This document shows, in pieces, positions 1 through 5,838 of a DNA stretch of 5,838 nt. Location: contig CAIYZW010001049.1 in NCBI GenBank assembly GCA_903930725.1, forward strand, positions 1 through 5,838, read 5' to 3'. A program made the translations under genes and the position numbers. The notes below the pieces were generated by a model. The model was not told the origin of the DNA. It ran no database searches and worked only from the letters and a program-made list of their open reading frames with translations. The number at the start of each line of letters is the position of its first letter. Within the stretch, counting starts at the first letter, position 1. Source of the stretch: an uncultured Bacteroidota bacterium. GTDB lineage: Bacteria > Bacteroidota > Bacteroidia > Bacteroidales > 4484-276.

Positions 1-57
1 CTCATTGAATGGAATCAGGAAATCTGAATTTCTGATAACGCCGAATAACAAAAAACC
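1..57. other. Window edge downstream of gene A terminator, no feature seen
   Basis: AT-rich sequence beyond the terminator. No coding region, promoter or RNA gene can be supported from these 57 bases. Confidence 0.5.
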
Positions 58-99
58 AAAGCCCCTCCAACCTGCCAAATGGCCGATTGGAGGGGCTTT
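58..99 (-). terminator. Intrinsic terminator of gene A
   Basis: A 13-bp perfect inverted repeat pairs 58-70 with 87-99 around a 16-base loop, which itself contains a GCC/GGC mini-stem (74-76 with 81-83). Read on the minus strand, the GC-rich arm (TTGGAGGGGCTTT) is followed by GGTTTTTTGTT, a good U-tract. It starts 28 bases after the gene A stop codon. On the plus strand the hairpin is followed by TTTTAATTATT, so it may also stop transcription from the left. Confidence 0.9.
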
Positions 100-127
100 T
101 AATTATTCTTCTCTGATCAGGAAAATT

Positions 128-3100
128 TTAATTAAGAATCAGTTTTTCGATGAACACGTTATTCTCATATTCAATTCTGATAAGGTAAACTCCGTTTGGC
201 CGGCCGGTTAGGCCGAGCTTTGCCGGTAAGGTCATTTCGTTATTAAAGATTTCTTCACCAAAGGCATTCATTATTCTGATACCGGCAGTTTTATTGCTTC
301 CACTGATGTTGAAAATTCCGTGAGTTGGATTTGGATAGATTCCGGGATTGCTGGCTTCCAGATTTGCAATACTGGTTGCAGTCATCTTAACTTGTGTTAT
401 TTCGGATAAGCCGTTACTCTGGAAGTTGCCGGAGTTCATGTCGGGTTTATAAGATACCTGCAGATCGAAAACTTCCCCGGTACCTGGCCTGTAAAGTTTG
501 TACGAAATTATTTCGCCGGTTTCAAAGCCATCAACTTCGGCAGAGGTAGCATCATCACCATTAAGGCTGAGGGCAAATGTCACCGAAGTATCGGTAATTT
601 TGACGATACCCGCACATTTTCCGTCAAGCGTAAAACCACCAACAATATCTCCGGCTTCAAAAACCAGATTGTTTACATCAAAAGCTACAAGGTGCGTGGC
701 AGGCGTAAATTTCACTTCATTCCAGGGTGTCGCAATCCTTTCTGCGAAAGCAATTCTATTTTTTTGCTTAAAAATGCCGGTAGGATAAGTTATTGTGCCA
801 GCTTGTGTTGTATAAACAAAATAGGATTTTCCGACATTCAGAAATTCCAAAGTGGCGATATTGTATTCGGGCCAGAGAATTTCGCCGGTTGCAATGCCTT
901 TGGCCACAACAAATCTGGGCAAAGCCTCCAGAATTTCCGAAGCCGGAACCTGGTTAAAAACCGGAATTAAATTCCATCCGGCGGATAATTCCACTGTATT
1001 TGTAGGATTTTCGGTGCCATCTACGGTCATCAAAACATCAGAAGTAGCTTTAATTACATAACCGCTCAAGGTGTTCCAGTCGCCCAATTCGTTGATATTC
1101 TCGCCTGGCCAGTAAAATCCCGTAAGGTTGTACAAAATTACAAGCTCACTGGCGATGGGTTGAAACATGGTTTCGATTTCGGGTTCAACCGGAATAATGC
1201 GCGTAGAAATACCGCTCCAGCCTTCGGGTATTTCCAGATTCTGGTAAGTTGTTACTCCTGACCAACTGATGCATTCATAAGCATCGTTTTCATAATCAGG
1301 ACCGGCAAACGACCCAGTTGACTGGTAAAAATACACACTGCCAAAATCGGTGCTTTTGCCAGCGTTATAAAGGCTTCCCCAGGTATTTTCGGGAAAAATG
1401 GCATTTTCGATAACAATTTCCTGATTATTGTCAATAGTCAGGAGCTGTCCGCCTGGCTCGCCATTTTGGAATGTGCACCCAGTAAAACTGAATGATTCGT
1501 CAACAGTGGCGCCCTGATTAATTTTTACACCATCAATATCTGCAAATTCAAAAATGCAGTTTTGGGCGGCAATTGTTCCGTTTTGGTTTACCCAAAAACT
1601 ATAATATCCTCTCATAAGGTTATTTTGGGTGATTAAAGCCTGCATCAAAGGGTCGCCGGTAGCTTTAAAAATCCCACCACTATTGACGTTGAGGGCTTTT
1701 CCGCCCGATAGTCGTAGCTGTGAATTACCATCAATCCATAAAATTCCACCATCGTTGATTACTACATTTCCGGCCGTTTCAATAATTCTTCCGGTGGCTT
1801 TAAGTGTTCCGTTCTGGATGGTAAAATCGCCATTTAAGCTGATATCGCCGGATAGATTAACGCCGCCACTTCGGTTGATGGTAAGTTGGTTTAGTGTGAT
1901 GGCCTGTAAGTATTCGGAGTTTGGATTTTCTTCAAAAACCAGATTTGAAGAATTTCCTCCGGTAAGGCTGCCACCACTTGCCGAAATAAAACCATATAAA
2001 GTAAGCGTGTTGCTTCCAATCGAAAAGTTGCCACTGGTAAGATAAATTGTGCCAAAAACAGTAATGTCGCCTGTAAGATTTGCTCCTACAACCCTGTTAA
2101 GCGTGATATTGTTAACAATAACTGCCGGAACATTGACAGGGCTTGCATTTTCACGGATTTCGATGTTTGAACTGTTTCCGCCATTGAGGCTTCCTGCTGT
2201 TGTGTTAATAATCCCATCCATAAAAATGGTTTTGGCGCCGATATTTAAAGCCCCCGAAGTAAGATTTAACTGGTTTTTGATGGTAAGATTTCCAAGCAGA
2301 TTTAATCCGTTCGCACGGTTCAGGGTTAGTGTATGAAGCGTAATTTCCACCAATCCTGTAGCTGCGCCGCTACCTCCAAAAACAATTGTTGAAGTATTTC
2401 CGCCGGTAAGTGAACCGCTGGTTTTTGTTATCGAACCATTTATTGTTAAAGTATTGGCGCCAATTGCCAGGCTGCCGTTGGTGAGCGAAATCGTTCCGTG
2501 TGTGGTAACATCACCGGTTAAAACGATGCCGTTAGCCCGGTTGATGGTGAGATTGTTGAGGATAATTGCCGGCAAATTTGTTGAGGCACCGCTTCCTCCG
2601 AAAGTGAGGTTTGAGGAGCTTCCGCCTGCTAAACTTCCGGAAGTTTTGGTGATTGCACCGTTTAATGTGAGCGTGTTTGCTCCAATCAGAAAAGTGCCGG
2701 AAGTTAGGTACAATGTGCCATTAATTGCCCTCGAAGCGTGAAGTGTTACGCCATTTAGGTTGTTTATGGTAAGATGATAAGGGCCGCCTGATGAAGGAAA
2801 TTCCCCCGACGCGGTTGTCTGTGCGGATGCGCCCTGGTATTCAAGCATTGCTGATGCGCCATACGAAACTGTGCCCGAAATACTGCTGTTTAACATCGAA
2901 TTGCTCATCAGGATTAATTTGTTATTTACCAAAACCGAACCATTGGTTAACGAAAAGGTGGTGGCACAGGCACTTGAGCCAATGGTTATCAGGCTATTCT
3001 GAGTGGTCTGAAAACCGTTTCCGCTCGCCTGTGCTCCGTTTCGGTAAAAAGTATAGCTGGCCGAATTACTGTAAGTTTTTGAAGAAATCATTTGAACACA

Positions 3101-4135
3101 ACCGGTTGAACTGCTTGTTGAAATCCCCTGCGAATGTTGGGTTTTAAGTCCTGCTCCCGAATTGAGCGTAAAATATCCTGAGCTGTAAAGTGGATCGCCC
3201 AGAATACTCGTTCCTAAATCGAGTGTACAGCCCGAAAGAACTTCAAAACTTATCGAACCCGAAATCAGGCCTCCTGTTTTTTCATAATACATTGTGCCCG
3301 TTTTATTCAACCGGAAAATCGCATCATCAATCTGTGAACCGTTTTCGGTGAGGGTTCCACCAGAAATCTTTAATGAGTCGCCCTGAAGGATGATCATATT
3401 ATCAGCCGAACCATCGGTTACAATAAAAATCCCACCACTCATCACGAATTTTCCGCCAATGGTTAATGTTGTTATCGCGGAGGTAGAAATCTTCAGACTG
3501 CCTGAACCAGTTGATTTCATTTGGAAATTCCCGTTTATGGTAGTTAAATTTCCGGAGGTGGTAGCCAAAATTGTTTGGCTGGGGCAATTCCAGGTAAAAC
3601 TGCCAAATGCCTGATTGTAGCTCGATGAGAGAGGATCGGTGGTTGTAATGCCGGTAACCTGACATTCGGCATTTACGTTCCAGGTGGCGGTTTCGATGGT
3701 TCCGCCGTTTCGTGCATGTTGGTATTTTGAACCTGATTCGTAAACAATGGTAGCGGATGATTCTTTGTCAACATCGCCATAATTGACGATTGAGCCAAAA
3801 ACCTGTAAATCGGTTCCTGTACCGTCGTTAATATCAAGATCAACTGCATCGCTGTTAATAGCCACAGTGCCAAAAATTATGGCCTGATCAATCTGCACTG
3901 TTGTTGTAACTGTAACTGTATGTGCGGCAAGCACAGTTATAACATTATCATTATAAGTCGGGAAATAGGCTGCATTTACCCAACTGCTTCCGTTAAACCT
4001 TTGCCAGGTGCTGGCGTTATTCCAGTTGCCATTTTGCCTGGTCCTGAAATCGCCGGTTGTTTGCGCCAACAGCGCTACCACGAACAAAAGCATTAACAGT
4101 AAAAGTCCAAAATTTTTTGTTTTCATAATTTTCAT
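128..4135 (-). CDS. Large T9SS-secreted beta-helix repeat surface protein (gene A), probable adhesin
   Basis: Predicted exported surface or released protein of about 1335 residues, stop TAA at 130-128; no enzyme domain seen. Numbering from the ATG at 4135: signal peptide 1-24 (hydrophobic LLLLMLLFVVALL core, likely cleavage after LLA); a beta-strand entry domain of the type W-N-x-A-S-T-W...HTVTV at about 26-121; Thr/Ser/Gly/Asn-rich beta-helix-like stalk to about 450; four tandem 74-residue repeats at 455-750 plus a partial fifth; further parallel beta-helix-like sequence (about 800-960); duplicated GW module (967-1119); GDIVGGF/GDD/DGF domain (1136-1253); T9SS type A sorting domain (1267-1335). 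The frame extends to an ATG at 4192, but that codon lies inside the inter-gene hairpin and would put 22 residues before the MKTK signal peptide, so I reject it. An ATG at 4126 is an equally plausible start. No Shine-Dalgarno is visible, but an A-run precedes 4135. The T9SS assignment is strong; the adhesin role is inference. Confidence 0.93.
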   Translation of the reverse strand: MKIMKTKNFGLLLLMLLFVVALLAQTTGDFRTRQNGNWNNASTWQRFNGSSWVNAAYFPTYNDNVITVLAAHTVTVTTTVQIDQAIIFGTVAINSDAVDLDINDGTGTDLQVFGSIVNYGDVDKESSATIVYESGSKYQHARNGGTIETATWNVNAECQVTGITTTDPLSSSYNQAFGSFTWNCPSQTILATTSGNLTTINGNFQMKSTGSGSLKISTSAITTLTIGGKFVMSGGIFIVTDGSADNMIILQGDSLKISGGTLTENGSQIDDAIFRLNKTGTMYYEKTGGLISGSISFEVLSGCTLDLGTSILGDPLYSSGYFTLNSGAGLKTQHSQGISTSSSTGCVQMISSKTYSNSASYTFYRNGAQASGNGFQTTQNSLITIGSSACATTFSLTNGSVLVNNKLILMSNSMLNSSISGTVSYGASAMLEYQGASAQTTASGEFPSSGGPYHLTINNLNGVTLHASRAINGTLYLTSGTFLIGANTLTLNGAITKTSGSLAGGSSSNLTFGGSGASTNLPAIILNNLTINRANGIVLTGDVTTHGTISLTNGSLAIGANTLTINGSITKTSGSLTGGNTSTIVFGGSGAATGLVEITLHTLTLNRANGLNLLGNLTIKNQLNLTSGALNIGAKTIFMDGIINTTAGSLNGGNSSNIEIRENASPVNVPAVIVNNITLNRVVGANLTGDITVFGTIYLTSGNFSIGSNTLTLYGFISASGGSLTGGNSSNLVFEENPNSEYLQAITLNQLTINRSGGVNLSGDISLNGDFTIQNGTLKATGRIIETAGNVVINDGGILWIDGNSQLRLSGGKALNVNSGGIFKATGDPLMQALITQNNLMRGYYSFWVNQNGTIAAQNCIFEFADIDGVKINQGATVDESFSFTGCTFQNGEPGGQLLTIDNNQEIVIENAIFPENTWGSLYNAGKSTDFGSVYFYQSTGSFAGPDYENDAYECISWSGVTTYQNLEIPEGWSGISTRIIPVEPEIETMFQPIASELVILYNLTGFYWPGENINELGDWNTLSGYVIKATSDVLMTVDGTENPTNTVELSAGWNLIPVFNQVPASEILEALPRFVVAKGIATGEILWPEYNIATLEFLNVGKSYFVYTTQAGTITYPTGIFKQKNRIAFAERIATPWNEVKFTPATHLVAFDVNNLVFEAGDIVGGFTLDGKCAGIVKITDTSVTFALSLNGDDATSAEVDGFETGEIISYKLYRPGTGEVFDLQVSYKPDMNSGNFQSNGLSEITQVKMTATSIANLEASNPGIYPNPTHGIFNISGSNKTAGIRIMNAFGEEIFNNEMTLPAKLGLTGRPNGVYLIRIEYENNVFIEKLILN
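131..337 (-). other. T9SS type A C-terminal sorting domain of gene A
   Basis: The last 69 residues start YPNPTHGIFNISG, continue IRIMNAFGEEIF and finish with LTGRPNGVYLIRI and EKLILN. This matches the T9SS type A sorting domain family (TIGR04183, Por_Secre_tail type), which directs cargo through the outer-membrane translocon and is usually cleaved off by the PorU sortase. Recognised by motif, not by a profile search. Confidence 0.95.
131..649 (-). repeat. Direct repeat copy 1: 3' end of gene A
   Basis: Aligns without gaps to 4258-4776 at a constant offset of 4127 bases. I count 49 mismatches in 519 positions (about 90.6% identity), including exact runs of 38 bases (372-409), 34 bases (546-579) and 29 bases (423-451). 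It encodes the last 173 residues, including the sorting domain. The similarity stops at the stop codon on one side and fades from about position 650 on the other. Confidence 0.95.
377..730 (-). other. Conserved pre-sorting domain GDIVGGF...GDD...DGF of gene A
   Basis: About 118 residues from TPWNEV to just before the sorting domain, with motifs HLVAF, GDIVGGFTLDGKCAGIV, LSLNGDDATS, EVDGFETGE and ISYKLYR. A matching domain sits in gene B at 4504-4857 with no indels. Its placement between the GW module and the sorting domain in both proteins suggests a structural adaptor. I cannot name a family; the clustered Asp residues could bind a metal, which is speculation. Confidence 0.6.
779..1237 (-). 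other. Duplicated GW...WP...GY module of gene A
   Basis: Two related half-units lie in tandem. The first (1237-995) reads EIPEGWSGIS...LVILY...FYWP...NELGDWN...GYVIK. The second (994-779) reads ELSAGWNLIPV...VVAKG...ILWP...ATLEF...KSYFVYTTQAG. Shared marks are the opening GW, a hydrophobic strand, the W-P pair and the closing aromatic strand. I know this as a recurrent pattern in Bacteroidota secreted proteins but cannot give a named family or a function; an extracellular beta-sandwich spacer or binding module is plausible. Confidence 0.7.
1784..2773 (-). repeat. Four in-frame 222-bp tandem repeats plus a partial fifth in gene A
   Basis: Units run 2773-2552, 2551-2330, 2329-2108 and 2107-1886, each exactly 74 codons with no indels, and a decayed partial unit runs 1885-1784. 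The consensus is L-T-x-N-R-x-x-G...L-T-G-D...G-x-x-x-L-T-S-G-x-x-x-I-G-x-N-T-L-T...S-G-S-L-x-G-G-N-S-S. The first two units agree at 42 of 74 residues by hand count. Units 1-2 share an FGGSGA segment that units 3-4 replace with a charged one (IRENASP, FEENPNS). The DNA is well diverged, so the expansion is not recent. The strand-turn-strand pattern suggests rungs of a right-handed beta helix. Confidence 0.9.
4064..4135 (-). other. Signal peptide region of gene A
   Basis: From the ATG at 4135 the product starts MKIMKTKNFG, a basic n-region, followed by a 13-residue hydrophobic core and ALLA before QTTGDF. Cleavage after that Ala is most likely. It is a Sec signal peptide, as T9SS cargo requires for crossing the inner membrane. 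There is no lipobox cysteine, so a lipoprotein is unlikely. Confidence 0.85.
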
Positions 4136-4254
4136 TTTTTTTGATGATGATAATTGCAAAAAAGACATAACCAAAAGTGACAAACCCACCAACTCATCCG
4201 AAGATGAGCTGGTGGGGAATTTTTACAAAAACCTGGTTATGAAAAGGTGTTTAA
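4136..4254 (-). other. Intergenic region between genes B and A
   Basis: This 119-base gap holds the UUCG hairpin and then a 49-base AT-rich stretch directly ahead of gene A. If gene A has its own promoter, it must lie in or overlap those 49 bases or the hairpin. I found no convincing match to the Bacteroidota TTTG/TAnnTTTG promoter pattern. Seven A residues directly precede the ATG at 4135, typical of the A-rich, SD-less translation starts of this phylum. Confidence 0.6.
4185..4216 (-). terminator. UUCG-capped hairpin between genes B and A, probable terminator of gene B
   Basis: Positions 4185-4198 pair with 4203-4216. In minus-strand RNA the 14-bp stem is complete, with one G-U wobble (4209 with 4192), while the plus-strand RNA would have an A-C mismatch there. 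The minus-strand loop is C(UUCG)G, the exceptionally stable tetraloop. It lies 38 bases past the gene B stop. The following tract (TTTGTCACTTTTGG) is only moderately U-rich, so termination may be partial. The hairpin leaves just 49 bases before the gene A ATG at 4135. Confidence 0.82.
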
Positions 4255-5838
4255 CTAATTAAGAATCAGTTTTTCAAAGAACACGTTATTTTCAGATTCA
4301 ACCCTGATAAGGTAAACTCCGTTTGGCTGGCCGGTGAGGTCGAGCTTTGCCGGTAAGGTCATTTCGTTTTTAAAGATTTCTTCACCAATGGCATTCATTA
4401 TTCTGATACTTGCAGTTTTATTGAATCCACTGATGTTGAAAATTCCATGTGTAGGATTTGGATAGATTTTGGGATGGCTGGCTTCCGGATTTGAAATGCT
4501 GGTTGCAGTCATCTTAACTTGTGTTATTTCGGATAATCCATTGTTCTGAAAGTTGCCGGAGTTCATGTCGGGTTTATAGGATACCTGCATATCGAAAACT
4601 TCCCCGGTAGCTGTCCTGTAAAGTTTATACGAAATAATTTCACCGGCTTCAAAGCCATCAACTTCGGTAGATGTAGCATCATCACCATTAAGGCTGAGGG
4701 CAAATGGCAATGATGTATCAGTAATTTCGACGATGCCTGCGCATTTTCCGTCAAGCGTAAAGCCACCAACAATATCACCGATCCCAAACATATTATTTGG
4801 AATATTAAAGGCCACAAGGTGCGAGCCTGGTGTGTTCGTAATTTCATTCCACGGAGTTTTCAATTCGCCTGAAGGAACGCCATTTTTGGTTGGCAGACAA
4901 TAACCTGGCAATGCATAATTTATGCTGCCTGACGCTGTCATCCGCACGTAATAGGCTTTTCCGGGCGCTAGGCAACCAATGGTGTTAATTCCATAGTCTT
5001 TCCAATAAACACCGGTTCCGGCCACTTCTTTGGCAATCTGGAAACCGGAAACACCATTAAACAAGGTTTGAATATCGTAATCCTCGCTGCTCAGCACAGG
5101 AATCAGATTCCAGCCCTGGTTCAGGTTTATGGTTTTATTCTGTGTAGGTTCACCGCAAACTGAAAGTTCAGCTTCATCGTTTACTTTTATAACATAACCC
5201 CAATAAGGATTCCAGTTCACCAGTGTGTTGAGTTCCTCTGCGGGCCAGTAGAACTTATCGTCGTGATAAATCAGGATAAGCTGAGATGCAATTGGATTCA
5301 TCATGTTAACAATATCCGGATCATCCGGAATAATATAGCTCGAAATGCCGCTCCATCCCTGTGGAATCTCAATAATTTGGCTGGCAATAACGGTGATTAC
5401 AAACTCACAGCAATTTGTGCAATTTGTTGCAGGATCGGTGAAACAATAAGTTATTTTGTAAGTTCCAATGCCAACGGAAGGATCGAAATAGTAGAACCCA
5501 TTTTCCATGATTATACCAGTTCCCGAATATTCACCACCCTGGGGATAGGCATTATTCAAAAGGATTTTTGGTGAGCCAAGACAAACTTCAAAAGCAGCGG
5601 GGCAATCAATCTGTGGCAATGGTTTTACTTCGATGTAAAACTCACATGAACCAGCACAATTGGTTCCAGGAATTACATAAGTGTAGGTAATTAAATGATA
5701 GCCTAAACCAGCCACAGCGGGATTAAAAAATCCACCCGAAACACCTGTTCCCGAATATGTCCCACCTTCAGGAGTAGCTCCGGAAAGTTCAAAAGCCGGA
5801 TCATTGATGCAGGCGTACATGTCTTCCGGACATTCAAC
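4255..5838 (-). CDS. T9SS-secreted protein with Ig/PKD-like repeats (gene B), 5' end outside window
   Basis: Only the C-terminal 527 residues are visible. The frame is open to the window edge, reading VECPED before the first in-frame Met at 5820, so that Met is internal and not the start. Stop is TAG at 4257-4255. Numbering from the edge: two tandem repeats (1-76 and 77-154), each with C-x6-C near its start, a GG-x-YSGTG motif and an N-C-x2-C-C or N-C-x3-C cluster near its end, resembling Ig/PKD-like extracellular modules; duplicated GW module (155-309); GDIVGGF/GDD/DGF domain (328-445); T9SS type A sorting domain (459-527) starting YPNPTHG and ending EKLILN. The paired cysteines fit disulfides in an exported protein. 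Because the first repeat begins right at the edge, more repeats, plus the signal peptide, probably lie upstream. The last 173 residues are 87% identical to gene A. Export by T9SS is well supported; the ligand or role is unknown. Confidence 0.93.
   Translation of the reverse strand, partial: VECPEDMYACINDPAFELSGATPEGGTYSGTGVSGGFFNPAVAGLGYHLITYTYVIPGTNCAGSCEFYIEVKPLPQIDCPAAFEVCLGSPKILLNNAYPQGGEYSGTGIIMENGFYYFDPSVGIGTYKITYCFTDPATNCTNCCEFVITVIASQIIEIPQGWSGISSYIIPDDPDIVNMMNPIASQLILIYHDDKFYWPAEELNTLVNWNPYWGYVIKVNDEAELSVCGEPTQNKTINLNQGWNLIPVLSSEDYDIQTLFNGVSGFQIAKEVAGTGVYWKDYGINTIGCLAPGKAYYVRMTASGSINYALPGYCLPTKNGVPSGELKTPWNEITNTPGSHLVAFNIPNNMFGIGDIVGGFTLDGKCAGIVEITDTSLPFALSLNGDDATSTEVDGFEAGEIISYKLYRTATGEVFDMQVSYKPDMNSGNFQNNGLSEITQVKMTATSISNPEASHPKIYPNPTHGIFNISGFNKTASIRIMNAIGEEIFKNEMTLPAKLDLTGQPNGVYLIRVESENNVFFEKLILN
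4258..4464 (-). other. T9SS type A C-terminal sorting domain of gene B
   Basis: Same domain as at the end of gene A: YPNPTHGIFNISG, IRIMNAIGEEIF, LDLTGQPNGVYLIRV, EKLILN. The LDLTG motif is the more usual form here; gene A has LGLTG. Confidence 0.95.
4258..4776 (-). repeat. Direct repeat copy 2: 3' end of gene B
   Basis: Partner of 131-649, same orientation. The 173 encoded residues differ from gene A at 22 positions. The stop codons themselves differ (TAG here, TAA in gene A) and the downstream flanks are unrelated, so the shared unit is the coding 3' end, not a whole mobile cassette with flanks. Confidence 0.95.
4504..4857 (-). other. Conserved pre-sorting domain GDIVGGF...GDD...DGF of gene B
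   Basis: Gap-free counterpart of the gene A domain at 377-730. The first 27 or so residues (TPWNEITNTPGSHLVAF onward) are diverged from gene A, while from GDIVGGF to the end they are nearly the same. The identity boundary therefore falls inside this domain rather than at its edge. Confidence 0.6.
4912..5376 (-). other. Duplicated GW...YWP...GY module of gene B
   Basis: Counterpart of the gene A module: first half 5376-5131 (EIPQGWSGIS...FYWP...NTLVNWN...GYVIK), second half 5130-4912 (LNQGWNLIPV...QIAKE...VYWKD...KAYYVRMTASG). Over a 61-residue stretch of the first half I count 34 identities with gene A (about 56%), far below the 87% of the following C-terminal tract. Confidence 0.7.
5377..5838 (-). 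repeat. Two tandem Ig/PKD-like repeats in gene B
   Basis: Units 5838-5611 (76 residues) and 5610-5377 (78 residues) share x-x-C-P-x5-C, P-x-G-G-x-Y-S-G-T-G, an F-x-P segment, G-x-G-x-Y-x-I-T-Y and a closing T-N-C-x-x-x-C-E-F-x-I-x-V. The four cysteines per unit probably form two disulfides outside the cell. This architecture is common in Bacteroidota adhesin-like proteins. The first unit begins at the window edge, so the array likely continues. Confidence 0.8.

Noticed and set aside
5..211. Plus-strand 68-codon frame at the left edge
   Set aside because: It starts with TTG, runs straight through the terminator hairpin and into the gene A 3' end. No coding evidence.
1629..2741. Series of plus-strand open frames (1629-2045, 2049-2336, 2454-2741) with similar proteins
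   Set aside because: They are antisense shadows of the 222-bp repeats in gene A. Their similarity to each other follows from the repeats; no start signals or protein family are seen.
1784..2773. CRISPR array or diversity-generating retroelement repeats
   Set aside because: The repeats are 222 bp, in frame, diverged and without spacers. No reverse transcriptase or adenine-biased variable/template pair is present.
128..4135. Polysaccharide lyase or other enzyme based on the beta-helix-like sequence
   Set aside because: No catalytic motif of a lyase or glycosidase family is recognisable; the repeats look structural.
4136..4184. Bacteroidota-type promoter (TTTG at 4184-4181 with CTTTTTTG downstream)
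   Set aside because: The -7 element matches only the TTTG half, and the 16-base spacer is shorter than usual. Too weak to annotate.
4136..4192. Longer start for gene A at the ATG ending at 4192
   Set aside because: The codon lies inside the UUCG hairpin stem and would add a stretch ahead of a canonical MKTK-type signal peptide. Starts at 4135 or 4126 fit better.
131..4776. Mobile element bounded by the 519-bp direct repeats
   Set aside because: The repeats are coding 3' ends with a sorting domain. There is no transposase, integrase, terminal inverted repeat or target-site duplication.
5755..5820. ATG at 5820 as the start of gene B
   Set aside because: The frame stays open to the window edge and the Met sits within the first Ig/PKD-like repeat, between its two conserved cysteines. 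There is no signal peptide.

Overview
The window holds the adjoining parts of two large, paralogous surface-protein genes, both on the minus strand. Both proteins end in a type A C-terminal sorting domain of the type IX secretion system (T9SS). That system is confined almost entirely to the phylum Bacteroidota, so the source is almost certainly a Bacteroidota bacterium, probably environmental and Bacteroidales-like. The A-rich, Shine-Dalgarno-poor start region fits this. Genus cannot be determined from the sequence.

Layout from right to left, in the direction of transcription. (1) 5838-4255 is the 3' part of gene B; its 5' end lies outside the window. It encodes two cysteine-containing Ig/PKD-like repeats of about 77 residues, a duplicated 'GW...YWP...GY' module, a conserved GDIVGGF...GDD...DGF domain and the sorting domain. 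(2) 4254-4136 is an intergenic stretch with a strong 14-bp hairpin capped by a UUCG tetraloop. (3) 4135-128 is complete gene A, about 1335 residues. It has a signal peptide, a long Thr/Ser/Gly/Asn-rich beta-helix-type stalk with four exact 74-residue tandem repeats, and then the same C-terminal module series as gene B. (4) 99-58 is a strong intrinsic terminator. (5) 57-1 shows nothing recognisable.

Both products should be exported by Sec, recognised by T9SS through the C-terminal domain, and then anchored to the cell surface or released. Their different N-terminal parts (beta-helix stalk versus Ig-like repeats) on a shared C-terminal chassis suggest two adhesins or extracellular structural proteins made by domain shuffling. 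No catalytic domain is visible in either.

The most notable feature is a 519-bp direct repeat (131-649 and 4258-4776), gap-free and about 90.6% identical by hand count. It covers exactly the last 173 codons of each gene. Upstream of it the two proteins remain homologous but fall to roughly 55% identity in the stretch counted. This pattern suggests recent recombination or gene conversion of the 3' ends. I found no mobile element, CRISPR array, RNA gene, defence system or diversity-generating retroelement; the window looks like Bacteroidota surface-protein genes with some interesting repeat architecture.
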